This document shows positions 1 through 8,913 of a stretch of 49,026 nucleotides of DNA, piece by piece. Below the pieces are notes generated by a model. That model made no database searches and was not told where the DNA came from. It saw only the letters and a program-made list of their open reading frames with translations. This DNA is from Plesiocystis pacifica SIR-1 (GTDB lineage: Bacteria > Myxococcota_A > Polyangia > Nannocystales > Nannocystaceae), in NCBI RefSeq assembly GCF_000170895.1, contig NZ_ABCS01000076.1, forward strand, positions 1 through 49,026, read 5' to 3'. The stretch's first letter is position 1. Each line of letters starts with the position of its first letter. The position numbers and the translations under genes are program-made.

Positions 1-115
1 AGGCCACGCGAGCGACCTCTTCGTCGTAGGCGTCGAAGGTGTAGGGAGTCTCGGCGTGGGAGGCCTCGAGGGCCTCCCAAAATTCGTCGAAGTCCTGCCA
101 GGTCAAGATCTTCAT
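1..115 (-). CDS. Hypothetical protein, 5' part only
   Basis: Reading the minus strand from the ATG at 113-115 gives an open frame of 38 residues starting MKILTWQDFDEFWEALEA and running off the left edge. The peptide is acidic and rich in Trp and Phe, with codon use like the neighbouring genes. I recognise no family from this fragment. Upstream of it (higher coordinates) lies a noncoding repeat-bearing stretch that would hold its promoter. Confidence 0.55.
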   Translation of the reverse strand, partial: MKILTWQDFDEFWEALEASHAETPYTFDAYDEEVARVA

Positions 116-535
116 GGAGTCCGAGGATCGGTTCACGGCGCCTGTACCACGTTCGAGTCAGCGGCCGGTCGACGGGGACATCACGAACTCCCTTTGCCTT
201 CGGACCCACCCCGGATCCATGGACGACGACCTACTGCGTCTGACCAGGCTACCACGGGTCGAGAGAAGGGCCGCTCGTCGACGCTCGAGGCGTGAGCGTC
301 TTCGAGCTTCTGCGTCGACCAAGGTCCCGAGCCCGCAGCTACGGCTGCTTCGCCGCTTCCAAGTTTTTTTGCGCTCCCCTCCCCTTGGATGGGTGCGCCC
401 CGAAGCGGCGCCGGACGCAGGTTTCGAGGGCGTCCAATCCTGCCCCACTTTCGCTGCGGCCAAACTCCACGGTCACGCCTGCGTGGGAACACAGCGGGAC
501 TCAGAGGGTCGGCCAAAACGAGTTCGGCCACCCCT
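116..535. other. Intergenic stretch without a supported gene
   Basis: About 420 bases between the partial gene at the left edge and the hairpin array. Open frames exist on both strands, but their translations are Arg/Pro/Ser-rich low-complexity sequence with no recognisable domain. A run of seven T occurs near 364-370. From about 500 a short inverted repeat (TCAGAGGG and CCTCTGA arms around a GGCC-type inner stem) leads into the repeat array. I see no other feature. Confidence 0.6.
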
Positions 536-858
536 CTGACTATTTTAGCCGTCGTGGACGACGCCACGCCCTCCCTGCCCCACGTCCACGACTCAGGGGG
601 TCGGCCAAAACGAGTTCGGCCAACCCTCTGACTATTTTAGCCGTCGTGGACGACGCCACGCCCTCCCTGCCCCACGTCCACGACTCAGGGGCTATGGATG
701 AACCCACAGCCCCTGACTATTTTAGCCGTCGTGGACGACGCCACGCCCTCCCTGCCCCACGTCCACGACTCAGGGGCTATGGATGAACCCACAGCCCCTG
801 ACTATTTTAGCCGTCGTGGACGACGCCACGCCCTCCCTGCCCCACGTCCACGACTCAG
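536..858 (-). repeat. Four-copy tandem hairpin repeat array (family 1)
   Basis: Four identical 61-base units occupy 536-596, 628-688, 713-773 and 798-858, with periods of 92, 85 and 85. Each unit runs from CTGACTATTTTAGCC through a perfect 10-base inverted repeat (GTCGTGGACG and CGTCCACGAC around a 22-base loop) to TCAG. The spacers are also self-complementary: TCAGGGGCT pairs with AGCCCCTGA in the last two, and a GGCC-centred stem lies in the first. The array therefore alternates constant and variable hairpins. Single copies of the same hairpin lie at 14802-14858 and 38400-38441, each touching a stop codon. Strand is given relative to the minus-strand genes these elements follow. Confidence 0.9.
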
Positions 859-867
859 AGATTGTCA

Positions 868-1007
868 AGGAATCCACGCCCCCGCTTGCGGGGGCGACCA
901 CCAGCCTTCTCAAAGGCACGAACCCCATTGCCCACCAAGCCAAAGCGGAGGAGCGGACAGCGACGAAGCGCCCCCGGTCCCAGGCGGCTGTGGGGGCAAA
1001 ACAGAAC
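868..1007 (-). repeat. Intergenic repeat family 3, copy A
   Basis: A GC-rich element directly 3' of the acyl-CoA dehydrogenase gene. It contains a 9-base inverted repeat at 877-896 (CGCCCCCGC and GCGGGGGCG), a GCGACCAC box, a GGCACGAAC box, a conserved block at about 942-970 (core AAGCGGAGGAGCGGACAGCG), and a GGTCCCAG...GGGGGCAAAAC end. The same ordered blocks occur at 5403-5562 and around 28736-28953, each time ending at the stop codon of a minus-strand gene. Confidence 0.85.
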
Positions 1008-2162
<1,155 letters not shown>

Positions 2163-2226
2163 GGCCCGAGTATAGCCGCGCCCGCGGCGACAAAGCGGGC
2201 GCAGCTCCGTCCACGACGGCCGATTG

Positions 2227-3114
2227 TCAGCTCCGCGGGCCGTTGAACATCTTCTCGATGTCCTCGGCGCCCGGCAAGTCCGACAGATCGGGGATCAGCA
2301 CGATCTCGATGCGCCGGTTCTGCGCGCGCCCCTCGTCGGTCGCGTTGCTCGCGGCCGGGCGCGTGTCGGCGTAGGCCGCCGCGCTGATGTTGGTCGCTGG
2401 CATGCCCGCGGCGATCATCTCGTTGACCACGGTGATCGCCCGGGCCGAGGCCAGCTCCCAGTTCGAGGGGAAGGCCTTGGTCTTGATCGGCACGTTGTCG
2501 GTGTGGCCCTCGACCTGGAAGCGGCGGTCGGACAGCTCCGCGAGCAGCTTGCCGACCTCGCCCACCGTGGCCGCGCCCTCGTCGGACAGCTTGGCCTTGC
2601 CCGAGTCGAACAGGATGTCGGTGCGCAGCTCGAGCACCATGCGCCCGTCGACGATCTTGGCCTTGAGGGTGCCGTTGTCGATGAGGGTCTTGAACTTGTT
2701 GAGCACCGAGCGGTACATGCCCGCGCGGACCTCGGCCGCCGCGCGCAGGCGCTGGAGCTCGGCGAGGGCCTGCTGCATCTCTTCCACGGAGGCGCTCAGG
2801 TTGCTCTTGTCCTTGAGCACGCCCGCGAGCTCGGTCTCCGCCTCCTGCGCGCGGACCTCCGCCGTGCGCAGCTGGTCCTCGAGGTCGGCGATGTTGGCCC
2901 CGAGCAGCTGGGCCGCGGTCTCGGCCTCCTGCAGGGCGACGCTCAGGTCCTTCGACTCGGCGCGCGCGGCCGTGAGCTCGTCGCGGGCCTTGGCCAGATC
3001 GGCCGCGAGCTCGTCGTACTCCTTGGCGCTGACGCAGGCGCCCAGCTCCAGGGAGACCAGGGTCAAAACGAGAGCCGGGAGCAGCGCGCGAACACGGGGG
3101 CGGAGGGCAGTCAT
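2227..3114 (-). CDS. OmpA/MotB-type peptidoglycan-binding lipoprotein with coiled coil
   Basis: I chose the ATG at 3112-3114 because it places a clean lipoprotein signal (MTALRPRVRALLPALVLT, lipobox LGAC with Cys27) at the N terminus; an upstream in-frame start would add 21 Arg/Gly-rich residues. The mature protein (295 residues in all) has a long Ala/Glu-rich heptad-like coiled coil (about 30-150). An OmpA-like domain follows, with FDSGKAKL, VEGHTDNVPI and the NRRIEIVL motif that lines the peptidoglycan-binding groove. It probably tethers the outer membrane to the cell wall. The last residues (EDIEKMFNGPRS) form a short tail. It is encoded divergently from the small lipoprotein gene at 3239. 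Confidence 0.9.
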   Translation of the reverse strand: MTALRPRVRALLPALVLTLVSLELGACVSAKEYDELAADLAKARDELTAARAESKDLSVALQEAETAAQLLGANIADLEDQLRTAEVRAQEAETELAGVLKDKSNLSASVEEMQQALAELQRLRAAAEVRAGMYRSVLNKFKTLIDNGTLKAKIVDGRMVLELRTDILFDSGKAKLSDEGAATVGEVGKLLAELSDRRFQVEGHTDNVPIKTKAFPSNWELASARAITVVNEMIAAGMPATNISAAAYADTRPAASNATDEGRAQNRRIEIVLIPDLSDLPGAEDIEKMFNGPRS

Positions 3115-3238
3115 CGCGGCGAGTATGCCAGCGCCGGGCCGCGCCTCCACCGTCCCGGACCGCTCGGCGCGCGACAATCGTGCGCGGCCCGTGGTGACAA
3201 CGTCACCAGCGCATGCGCGCGTGGGCTACACTCCGTCG

Positions 3239-3664
3239 ATGCCCCCGACAAAAGGGAGCCTCGTCGCCTGGACCATGAGCCTGACCCTGCTGCTGGGTTG
3301 CGGGCCCCAGGGGCCCAGCGAGGCCGGCAAAGCGGGCCAGGGAGGCGCCGCCGGGGGTCCGGCCGAGCGCTCGAGCATGGGCCTCCAGGTGTCCGTGCGC
3401 AACAGCTGCCCCGAGGCCGTGGTGCTCGCCGTCTCCGCCGAGCTCCCGAGCGCGGCGACGCCCACGGTGCGCGTCGGCTCGACCCGCGTGCAGACCCTCC
3501 AGGTCCCCAACGGTCACCGCGTGTGGCTGCGCGTCGCCGGAGAGTGGGACGAGTCCCGCAGCGTCGCCCCCCACCCCGAGCCCGGACGCAGCAACAGCAT
3601 CGGCGGCACGGCGCTGTTCGTCCGCAAGCAGTGCAACGTCCTGCAAAACCAGCGCGAGCGATGA
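3239..3664 (+). CDS. Small secreted lipoprotein of unknown function
   Basis: A 141-residue protein starting at ATG 3239. The first 21 residues form a lipoprotein signal ending in LLGC (Cys21), followed by a Gly/Ala/Pro linker and a compact domain of about 90 residues with two cysteines (NSCPEAV and RKQCNVL) that could pair in the periplasm. The pattern of alternating hydrophobic residues suggests a small beta-sandwich; I recognise no named family. Its stop overlaps the start of the phosphopantetheinyl transferase gene (ATGA, 3661-3664), so the two are probably translationally coupled. The longer upstream part of the open frame is antisense to the OmpA gene and is not used. Confidence 0.8.
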   Translation: MPPTKGSLVAWTMSLTLLLGCGPQGPSEAGKAGQGGAAGGPAERSSMGLQVSVRNSCPEAVVLAVSAELPSAATPTVRVGSTRVQTLQVPNGHRVWLRVAGEWDESRSVAPHPEPGRSNSIGGTALFVRKQCNVLQNQRER

Positions 3665-4533
3665 TCCAGACCCCGACCCCCGACCGCTGGACCGGCACGC
3701 CCACGCCCGCCCACGCCGCCTTCGAGACCCACCGCTTCGCGGCTCGCGTCGTCGACGTGTGGGAGCTCGACCTGGGCAAGCGCGAGTCCGCGGACGACCG
3801 CGCCCTGCTGACCGAGGCCGAGCAGGCCAAGGGCGATCGCATCATCATCCCGCGCAAGGCCACCCAAAGCCTGCGCGCCCGGGCCGAGCTGCGGCGCGTC
3901 CTCGGCCACTACCTGGGCATGCCCGCTGGCGAGGTCCGCTTCGTCTACGGCGAGCACGACAAGCCCGACCTCGACCCCGCCCTGCAGCCCTCCGCGCGGC
4001 GCGAGGGGCCTGGCTTCGAGCTCCTGTGCACCCTCGCTAGCACCAGCAGCGACCTCGCCACCGCGACCTTGAGCTTCAACCTCAGCCACTCCGAGGCCGC
4101 GGGGCTCGTCGCCGTGATCTTGGATCTGCGCGCCCACGAGCTCGGCGTCGACGTCGAGCACGCGCGCTGCGATCGCAACCTCATCGGCATCGCCGAGACC
4201 TTCTTCGCCGCCGACGAGTTCGCCTACTTCCGGCGCGTGGCCGCGGCCGAGCAGTGCCCCGCCTTTTACCGGGCCTGGACCCGCAAGGAGGCCTACCTCA
4301 AGGCCCTGGGCACGGGCATGAGCTTCCCCTCCAACCGCTTCTCGATCACCTTCGGCCGCGACGAGGCGCCCCGCGTGATGCGGACCGAGCGCGAGGGCGA
4401 CGACCCTTCGCGCTGGCAGCTCGTCGACCTGCCCTGCGCGGGCGACTACGCTGGCGCGGCCTGCTGGGACGGCGCGGCCTTCCCGGTGCGCCGCTACTGG
4501 GGCCCGACCAGCCTGCCGACTCGAGCTACTTGA
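3661..4533 (+). CDS. Sfp-type 4'-phosphopantetheinyl transferase
   Basis: A 290-residue protein that should transfer the phosphopantetheine arm from CoA to the serine of acyl or peptidyl carrier proteins. The Sfp/Gsp signature motifs are present in order: FNLSHS (139-144), LGVDVE (161-166, Mg ligands Asp164 and Glu166) and WTRKEAYLKALGTG (206-219, with Lys209, Glu210 and Lys214). The N-terminal half carries the pseudo-dimeric first domain. A roughly 30-residue insert (about 105-135) precedes the FNLSHS strand. No polyketide or non-ribosomal peptide synthase gene lies in this window, so it probably serves carriers encoded elsewhere. Its 3' end overlaps the convergent CAP gene by 8 bases. Confidence 0.94.
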   Translation: MIQTPTPDRWTGTPTPAHAAFETHRFAARVVDVWELDLGKRESADDRALLTEAEQAKGDRIIIPRKATQSLRARAELRRVLGHYLGMPAGEVRFVYGEHDKPDLDPALQPSARREGPGFELLCTLASTSSDLATATLSFNLSHSEAAGLVAVILDLRAHELGVDVEHARCDRNLIGIAETFFAADEFAYFRRVAAAEQCPAFYRAWTRKEAYLKALGTGMSFPSNRFSITFGRDEAPRVMRTEREGDDPSRWQLVDLPCAGDYAGAACWDGAAFPVRRYWGPTSLPTRAT

Positions 4534-5107
4534 AGTTCTGCACCGACCACCAGCTGCCCTCGGCGGTCTCGAAGAAGCCGCAGGCGACCTTGGTGTACTG
4601 CGTGCTGCTCATGTTGATGTAGTGACCGTGCTCGGAGAAGTCCTCGCCGGGGCCCTCGTCCCACATCAGCTGCAGGCAGCCCTCGAGCATGGCCGAGGGC
4701 GGCCCTGGCCACCCGGGGCACTCGTTTTGGGCCGACTCGTTGCACGCCCCGAAGGCGCCGTGGGGCGTGTTCGTGGCCGCGTCATCTTCGGACTGGCCGT
4801 TGGAGCAGACCTCGGCGTCGACCCAGCGCTCGAGCGGCGGCAGGTCGATGGTCGCCCGGAACATGTTGATGCGGTCGACGCATTCCTGAGCAGGATCATC
4901 GTGGGGGTTGTCGGGGTTGCTCTCGGAGTCCCCGCCATCACCCCCGTCCCCCGACGCGTCACCGCCATCTCCCCCGTCGCCCCCCTCGTCATCGGCCGAG
5001 TCCCCCGCGGTCTCCCCTGCCCCCTCGTCCTCGACCACCTCCACCGTGCACGCGAGCGCCGCGACAGACAGGTAGACGACACAAGCGATGCCGCAACGCC
5101 GCAGCAT
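4526..5107 (-). CDS. CAP/SCP-domain lipoprotein
   Basis: Read from the ATG at 5105-5107 the protein has 193 residues: a signal-like start (MLRRCGIACVVYLSVAALAC), an acidic Gly/Asp/Glu low-complexity linker of about 50 residues, and a small CAP (SCP/PR-1-like) domain. Seen in that domain are the helix CVDRINMFRATIDLPPLERW, an HGAFG segment, and HGHYINMSS...VACGFF, the equivalent of the family's GHYxxIMxxxxxxxGxG signature. Six cysteines in the domain could form disulfides. Bacterial CAP proteins are secreted and mostly uncharacterised. In-frame ATGs at 5146 and 5176 are alternatives; no start has a strong ribosome site, so the N terminus is uncertain. Confidence 0.82.
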   Translation of the reverse strand: MLRRCGIACVVYLSVAALACTVEVVEDEGAGETAGDSADDEGGDGGDGGDASGDGGDGGDSESNPDNPHDDPAQECVDRINMFRATIDLPPLERWVDAEVCSNGQSEDDAATNTPHGAFGACNESAQNECPGWPGPPSAMLEGCLQLMWDEGPGEDFSEHGHYINMSSTQYTKVACGFFETAEGSWWSVQNFK

Positions 5108-5214
5108 GGGAGAGGTCAAATCACGCAAGTTTTGGGGGGCAACCATGGCGAGATCATAGCGAGGCCACCGATGCACGCCAGCCCAACACGAGGTGTCAAT
5201 TCACGCGGTGAGGC

Positions 5215-5286
5215 TCAGAACATGCCGAGCAGCCACGAGCTCAGCGCGGCCAGCCCGATCGCCACGCCGCGGACCATTGATGTCAT
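5215..5286 (-). CDS. Possible 23-residue hydrophobic small protein
   Basis: A minus-strand ATG at 5284-5286 opens a 23-residue frame, MTSMVRGVAIGLAALSSWLL followed by GMF, that is almost entirely a single transmembrane helix. The stretch is otherwise free of genes and lies between the CAP gene and repeat copy B. The ribosome-site candidate (AGAAG about 7 bases upstream) is weak. A membrane microprotein is plausible, but a hydrophobic frame this short can arise by chance in GC-rich DNA. Confidence 0.3.
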   Translation of the reverse strand: MTSMVRGVAIGLAALSSWLLGMF

Positions 5287-5402
5287 CGGAGCTTCTACGG
5301 TCGAGCATGGCTGACTCTACCAGCAGCCAGCACCAAGAGGCGCCCCCACGGACCGCCCAAAACCACCGCCGCCCGCCACCACCACGAGCCCCGACACACA
5401 AA

Positions 5403-5562
5403 CGCCCCCTCGGGGGGCGACCACATGCGGTCTGAGGAGGCACGAACGAGTTTGAGGACAAACCAAAGCGGAGGAGCGGACAGCGACGAAGCGTCCCCGG
5501 TCCGACCCGTCGGCGGGGGTAAAACAGCGCGTCCCCGGTCCCAGCCGCCTGCGGGGGCAAAA
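5403..5562 (-). repeat. Intergenic repeat family 3, copy B
   Basis: Same ordered blocks as copy A: inverted repeat CGCCCCC/GGGGGGCG at 5403-5419, GCGACCAC, GGCACGAAC, the AAGCGGAGGAGCGGACAGCG block at about 5466-5493, and the GTCCCCGG...GCGGGGG.AAAA end. The end block is duplicated in this copy (about 5493-5527 and 5530-5562). The element stops exactly at the stop codon of the lysyl oxidase-like gene. The preceding 5287-5402 is Pro/Arg-rich in every frame and holds nothing I can name. Confidence 0.85.
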
Positions 5563-7428
5563 TCAGTTCACCTCGACGGGAATCTCGAGCACGTTGTTGT
5601 CGTAGCGCAACTCGACCAGCGTCGAGTGGGCCTTGCCCTCGGGCGGCAGGTTGATCTCCATCCGCAGCGTGTACTCCCCCGGCTCCACCCCGGTGACGTC
5701 GATCCACTGGCAGTCCACGCTCGCCGCGTAGGTGTCCGACCAGCCCAGCGACAGGCCCTGGTTGATGCAGGTGTAGGTCCCGTCTTCCTGGCGCGACATC
5801 CCCTCCCACGCCCAGCTCTCAAAGTCGAGCAGGCAAAAGGCCTGCTTGTGCCCCTCGGCCACGACGCTGTCGTCCGCGGGGTCGAGCAGCACATAGGAGG
5901 CGTAGTTGTCGAAGTGATGGTGGTTGTGGCAGGGCGAGTAGCTGTAGAGGTCGGGGTGGTTGGCGGGCACGCCCAGGAGCAGGTCGCGGGCCCCGAGGTT
6001 GGCGGTCTTGGTGTCGAAGCGCAGCACCCGTCGCCAGCCCGTGCCCCCGACGCAGCCCTCGTAGAGAGTGCACGAGCCCGGGGCCACGAACAGGTTCTGC
6101 AGGTAGACGATCAGGTCCTCGTCGAGCACGACCAGGTCGGGGGCGTCGCAGCCCAAGGGTCCGGTCAGCGGATCCCCAGGCTCCGCGGGCGGCGTGTCGC
6201 CCATGGCCGGGACCGGGTGCTCGCAGCGGTACACGCCGTCGAACACCGGGCCCTCGGCGCAGCACAGCAGCTCCTCCCCGCAAGCCACCGCCGGGTTGTC
6301 GGGGTCGCACAGCGCCCCGGGCCCTGGCGCGCACACGTCATCGTCGATGTAGCCGAGCACCTCGACGTTGTCGATCGCGGCCTCGACGATCACCGCCTCG
6401 GGGTCGACGAGGTCCGCGGCGGTGATCCGCAGGCGCATGTCCGGGCCGAGGGCCACGCCGCAAGCCGCGAAGGCGACCGCGCTCCAGGCGTTGGCGGGCG
6501 TCGCCGTCGGGCCGCCGTCGAGCTTCTCGAGCACGTGCGCGGTGTAGCTGTCCGGGTCGTCGGGATCGACGGCCTCCCCGGGCGTGGCCGGGACCAACAG
6601 CGCGAGCTCGAAGCTGACGCCCGTGGGCACGAGGTCCGAGCGGTAAAAGAAGCGGTCGAGGCCGACGGACAGGCTCGTCGCCTCGCCGGCGTCGAAGGGC
6701 GGCGAGGTCAACACGACCGCGCCGCCGTCCACGTCGGCCTCGCCGAGCAGGCCGTCGGGGTTGGCCCCGGTATAGAAGCAGCCCTGGCCCAGGGAGCAGC
6801 CCTCGGGCTGGGACACCGCGCTGTCGTTGTCGTAGACCACCGCGGGCGTGCCCCAGATCCAGTCCCCCGAGCTCGCGCCCCCCGACACAGTCCAGCCCGC
6901 CGCGCTCGGGTCGTCCTCGAAGTCCGCCTCGAACACCGGCATGGCCCCGCTCGTCCACGCCGTCGTGAAGCTCCAGGTCTCGCTGTCCGGAGACTCGGCC
7001 TCGGGATCGCCGGGGCGGTCGAGCTCGAAGGCCCGGGCCCACCACGTGAAGGTCCGGTCGTCGGCGAAGTCCAGGGGGCCCGTGCAGGTCGAGGCGAAGC
7101 CGTAGTCGCCGGTCTTGCCGTTGGCGAGCTCGACCCCGTCGACCCACACCCGGTAGCCCACGGCGTCGCCGTCGGGGTCGACGCTCTCCTCCCAACACAG
7201 CTGGGACTGGGGCGGGACATCCACGGCGCCGTCCTCGGGGCTGAGCAAGATCGGCGCGGGCGGGGGCGTGTTCTCGCCGATCTCGTCTTCGCCCGCCGCC
7301 TCCGTCTCGGCCTCGTCCCCGTCCGAGCCTCCCTCGTCGCCGCCCGGGTCCGGGCAGGCCACGAGCGCCAGCGCGAAGCCCAGCGCCAGCCAAGCCGAAG
7401 CCGTCGAAGCCGTCGAAGCCGTGGACAC
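5563..7428 (-). CDS. Lysyl oxidase-like copper enzyme, lipoprotein
   Basis: I start at GTG 7428 because GGGAGAGGT lies about 10 bases upstream and the product then begins with a compact lipoprotein signal (MSTASTASTASAWLALG..., lipobox VAC); a TTG at 7449 would add 7 residues. The 621-residue product has an acidic linker, a fibronectin-like region (about 55-150), a jelly-roll-like region (about 150-380), a Cys-rich stretch, and a C-terminal lysyl oxidase catalytic domain. That domain carries CHNHHHFDNY (Cys500, His503-505), the equivalent of the copper-binding HxHxH of animal lysyl oxidase. The family oxidises peptidyl lysine to allysine using Cu and a lysyl-tyrosylquinone; this exposed enzyme could crosslink matrix or surface proteins, but its substrate is unknown. 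Confidence 0.87.
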   Translation of the reverse strand: MSTASTASTASAWLALGFALALVACPDPGGDEGGSDGDEAETEAAGEDEIGENTPPPAPILLSPEDGAVDVPPQSQLCWEESVDPDGDAVGYRVWVDGVELANGKTGDYGFASTCTGPLDFADDRTFTWWARAFELDRPGDPEAESPDSETWSFTTAWTSGAMPVFEADFEDDPSAAGWTVSGGASSGDWIWGTPAVVYDNDSAVSQPEGCSLGQGCFYTGANPDGLLGEADVDGGAVVLTSPPFDAGEATSLSVGLDRFFYRSDLVPTGVSFELALLVPATPGEAVDPDDPDSYTAHVLEKLDGGPTATPANAWSAVAFAACGVALGPDMRLRITAADLVDPEAVIVEAAIDNVEVLGYIDDDVCAPGPGALCDPDNPAVACGEELLCCAEGPVFDGVYRCEHPVPAMGDTPPAEPGDPLTGPLGCDAPDLVVLDEDLIVYLQNLFVAPGSCTLYEGCVGGTGWRRVLRFDTKTANLGARDLLLGVPANHPDLYSYSPCHNHHHFDNYASYVLLDPADDSVVAEGHKQAFCLLDFESWAWEGMSRQEDGTYTCINQGLSLGWSDTYAASVDCQWIDVTGVEPGEYTLRMEINLPPEGKAHSTLVELRYDNNVLEIPVEVN

Positions 7429-7512
7429 GCGCGAAGTCACCTCTCCCAACCTGCCACAGCTGCGCGCCCGCGTCTGCCCGGCCGCTCGCCCAGTACCTGC
7501 TAAGGTCCAAAC

Positions 7513-8676
7513 GTGGCCGGAGCACGGAACAGCCGACAGGCGCTGCGCGCCGCGTTCGCGGGGCTCCTGGGGCTCTCAGCCTGGGCGCTGGCTCCAGCGC
7601 GCGCCCAGGCCGGCAACGAGCTCCACGTCCGCACCCCCGTGCTGTGGCCCGGGGCCAGCTGCGGCCAGGTCGTCGAGCGCGGAGGCTCCGAGGACGCCGC
7701 CTTGCACCTCGACTACGCCATCCCCGCAGAGGACACGCTGCTGACCGCCGACGAGCTCGAAGACAGCCGCACGCACCAATTCCTCGCGCTGTGTCGGGAC
7801 CGTCCAAGCACCGAGCTGCTCCCCGAGTGGATCACCGCCGACGACCTCGCCCGCAGCCTCGACGCGGGCTTGCTCGACGCCGCCGAGGCCGAGGCGATCA
7901 TCTCGGACCTGGGCATCCTCGACGCCCACCCCGAGTGGTCGAGCTGCGCCCGGCGCATCACCGCCGACGACGACCGCCGCCCGATCACCTTCGCAGCCGC
8001 CGAGGCCGGCGTCGACTGGACCCTCGCCGACGTCCCCGTCGGGGTGTGGCGCGTCGCCGGCTACACCTTCGAGCCGCCCTTGAACCTGTGGTCCCCGCGC
8101 CCTGGCTTCATCAAGATCGTCGACGACCTCGACGATCCCGAGCAGGACCTCCCGGCCCTCGCGCTGAGCTCCCCCGAGCTGATCCTCGAAGCCGACGGCG
8201 CCTTCACCCTCGAGGGCTGCGCCGATCTCCTCGAGCCTGCCCTCGCCAGCGTGGACTGGTCTCCCTTCGCGCCCGAGCTCGACTGGCGGCCGCTCCTCGA
8301 AGCCGAGGCGATCACCGACGGTAGCTTCAGCCTCGCGCTCACCGCTCCGCCCCTCGAGGCCCTCGGGCCCCCCGGTCGCGACGCCGAGGCCAGCGACCAA
8401 CCCACCTTGTTGTTGCGCGTGCGAGTGACAGATGCCCTCGGACGCAGCGCCGTCGCCCACCTCTCCCAGCCCGCGCAGCTGCGCCCCTGCGTCGGAGGCT
8501 GCGCAGACGACTCGGGCTCCGACTCCGGCGAAGATGGCGAAAGCGGGAGCCACGCCGGCTGCTCGGTGCCCGAGACTCCGCGCCCCCGGCTGCTCTGGCT
8601 GCTCCTCGCCCTGGGCTGGATGGGCCGACGCAAGGGCCGAACAACCCGCGCACGATTTTTCTCGTCCGCCTCGTGA
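7513..8676 (+). CDS. Secreted protein with MYXO-CTERM-like tail
   Basis: Starts at GTG 7513 with AAGG 7 bases upstream. The 387 residues comprise a signal peptide (about 1-33, ending ARAQA), a soluble domain of about 300 residues with scattered cysteines and no family I recognise, and an acidic Ser/Asp/Gly linker (about 338-355). The tail is a single Cys (HAGCS), a Leu/Trp-rich helix (LLWLLLALGWM) and a basic cluster (GRRKGR), followed by about 12 residues. A lone Cys before a helix and Arg cluster is the layout of myxobacterial MYXO-CTERM sorting signals, although basic residues normally end the protein. It is divergent from the lysyl oxidase-like gene with 84 bases between, so the two may share a control region. 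Confidence 0.75.
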   Translation: MAGARNSRQALRAAFAGLLGLSAWALAPARAQAGNELHVRTPVLWPGASCGQVVERGGSEDAALHLDYAIPAEDTLLTADELEDSRTHQFLALCRDRPSTELLPEWITADDLARSLDAGLLDAAEAEAIISDLGILDAHPEWSSCARRITADDDRRPITFAAAEAGVDWTLADVPVGVWRVAGYTFEPPLNLWSPRPGFIKIVDDLDDPEQDLPALALSSPELILEADGAFTLEGCADLLEPALASVDWSPFAPELDWRPLLEAEAITDGSFSLALTAPPLEALGPPGRDAEASDQPTLLLRVRVTDALGRSAVAHLSQPAQLRPCVGGCADDSGSDSGEDGESGSHAGCSVPETPRPRLLWLLLALGWMGRRKGRTTRARFFSSAS

Positions 8677-8710
8677 TCGAGTCGCCGAGCCCAAGGCACT
8701 ACTCGATCAC
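8673..8710 (+). terminator. Hairpin overlapping the stop codon
   Basis: GTGATCGAG (8673-8681) and CTCGATCAC (8702-8710) form a perfect 9-base stem with a 20-base loop. The left arm contains the TGA of the gene ending at 8676. There is no T run, so it is not a classical intrinsic terminator; it may protect the mRNA 3' end or slow transcription ahead of the stronger hairpin at 8851. Confidence 0.5.
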
Positions 8711-8718
8711 AGCGTCCC

Positions 8719-8802
8719 TCACGGGGCGACCGACGACTCGCACCCGGAAAGTGCAGCGAAGTCGGTGTCGAAGTTGAGCTGACCGAAGGGGGAAACCCAC
8801 AT
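8719..8802 (-). CDS. Possible 27-residue peptide, uncertain
   Basis: A short minus-strand frame begins at ATG 8802 and encodes MWVSPFGQLNFDTDFAALSG followed by CESSVAP. It lies in an otherwise geneless stretch (8677-8850) between two hairpins. Its composition (Phe, Asp, Gly, one Cys, no Arg) is unlike the Arg/Pro-rich junk frames nearby. No convincing ribosome site precedes it, and no processing enzyme is adjacent. I list it only as a candidate. Confidence 0.2.
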   Translation of the reverse strand: MWVSPFGQLNFDTDFAALSGCESSVAP

Positions 8803-8850
8803 ATACGGCCCATTTGTGGCCAGGATGCGATTCGGTCGGCAACGACCCGT

Positions 8851-8913
8851 CGAGCCACTCGTCGGCGCAGGTGCTTGGGGGAGACCCTGCGCCGACGGGT
8901 GGCTCGCTTTTTT
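8851..8913 (+). terminator. Strong intrinsic terminator
   Basis: A roughly 21-base stem (left arm from CGAGCCAC at 8851 to GCAGG at 8871; right arm from CCTGC to GTGGCTCG ending at 8906) with one small bulge is followed by CTTTTTT at 8907-8913. This is the best rho-independent terminator in the window. It ends plus-strand transcription from the gene at 7513, and the same stem lies just 3' of the VOC gene on the minus strand. Confidence 0.88.

Noticed and set aside
536..858. CRISPR-like array
   Set aside because: The repeated unit is 61 bases and strongly palindromic, the intervals are also self-complementary and two are nearly identical, and no cas gene is present.
3661..4533. Member of a natural-product biosynthetic cluster
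   Set aside because: Despite the phosphopantetheinyl transferase, no carrier-protein, synthase or ligase genes lie anywhere in the window.
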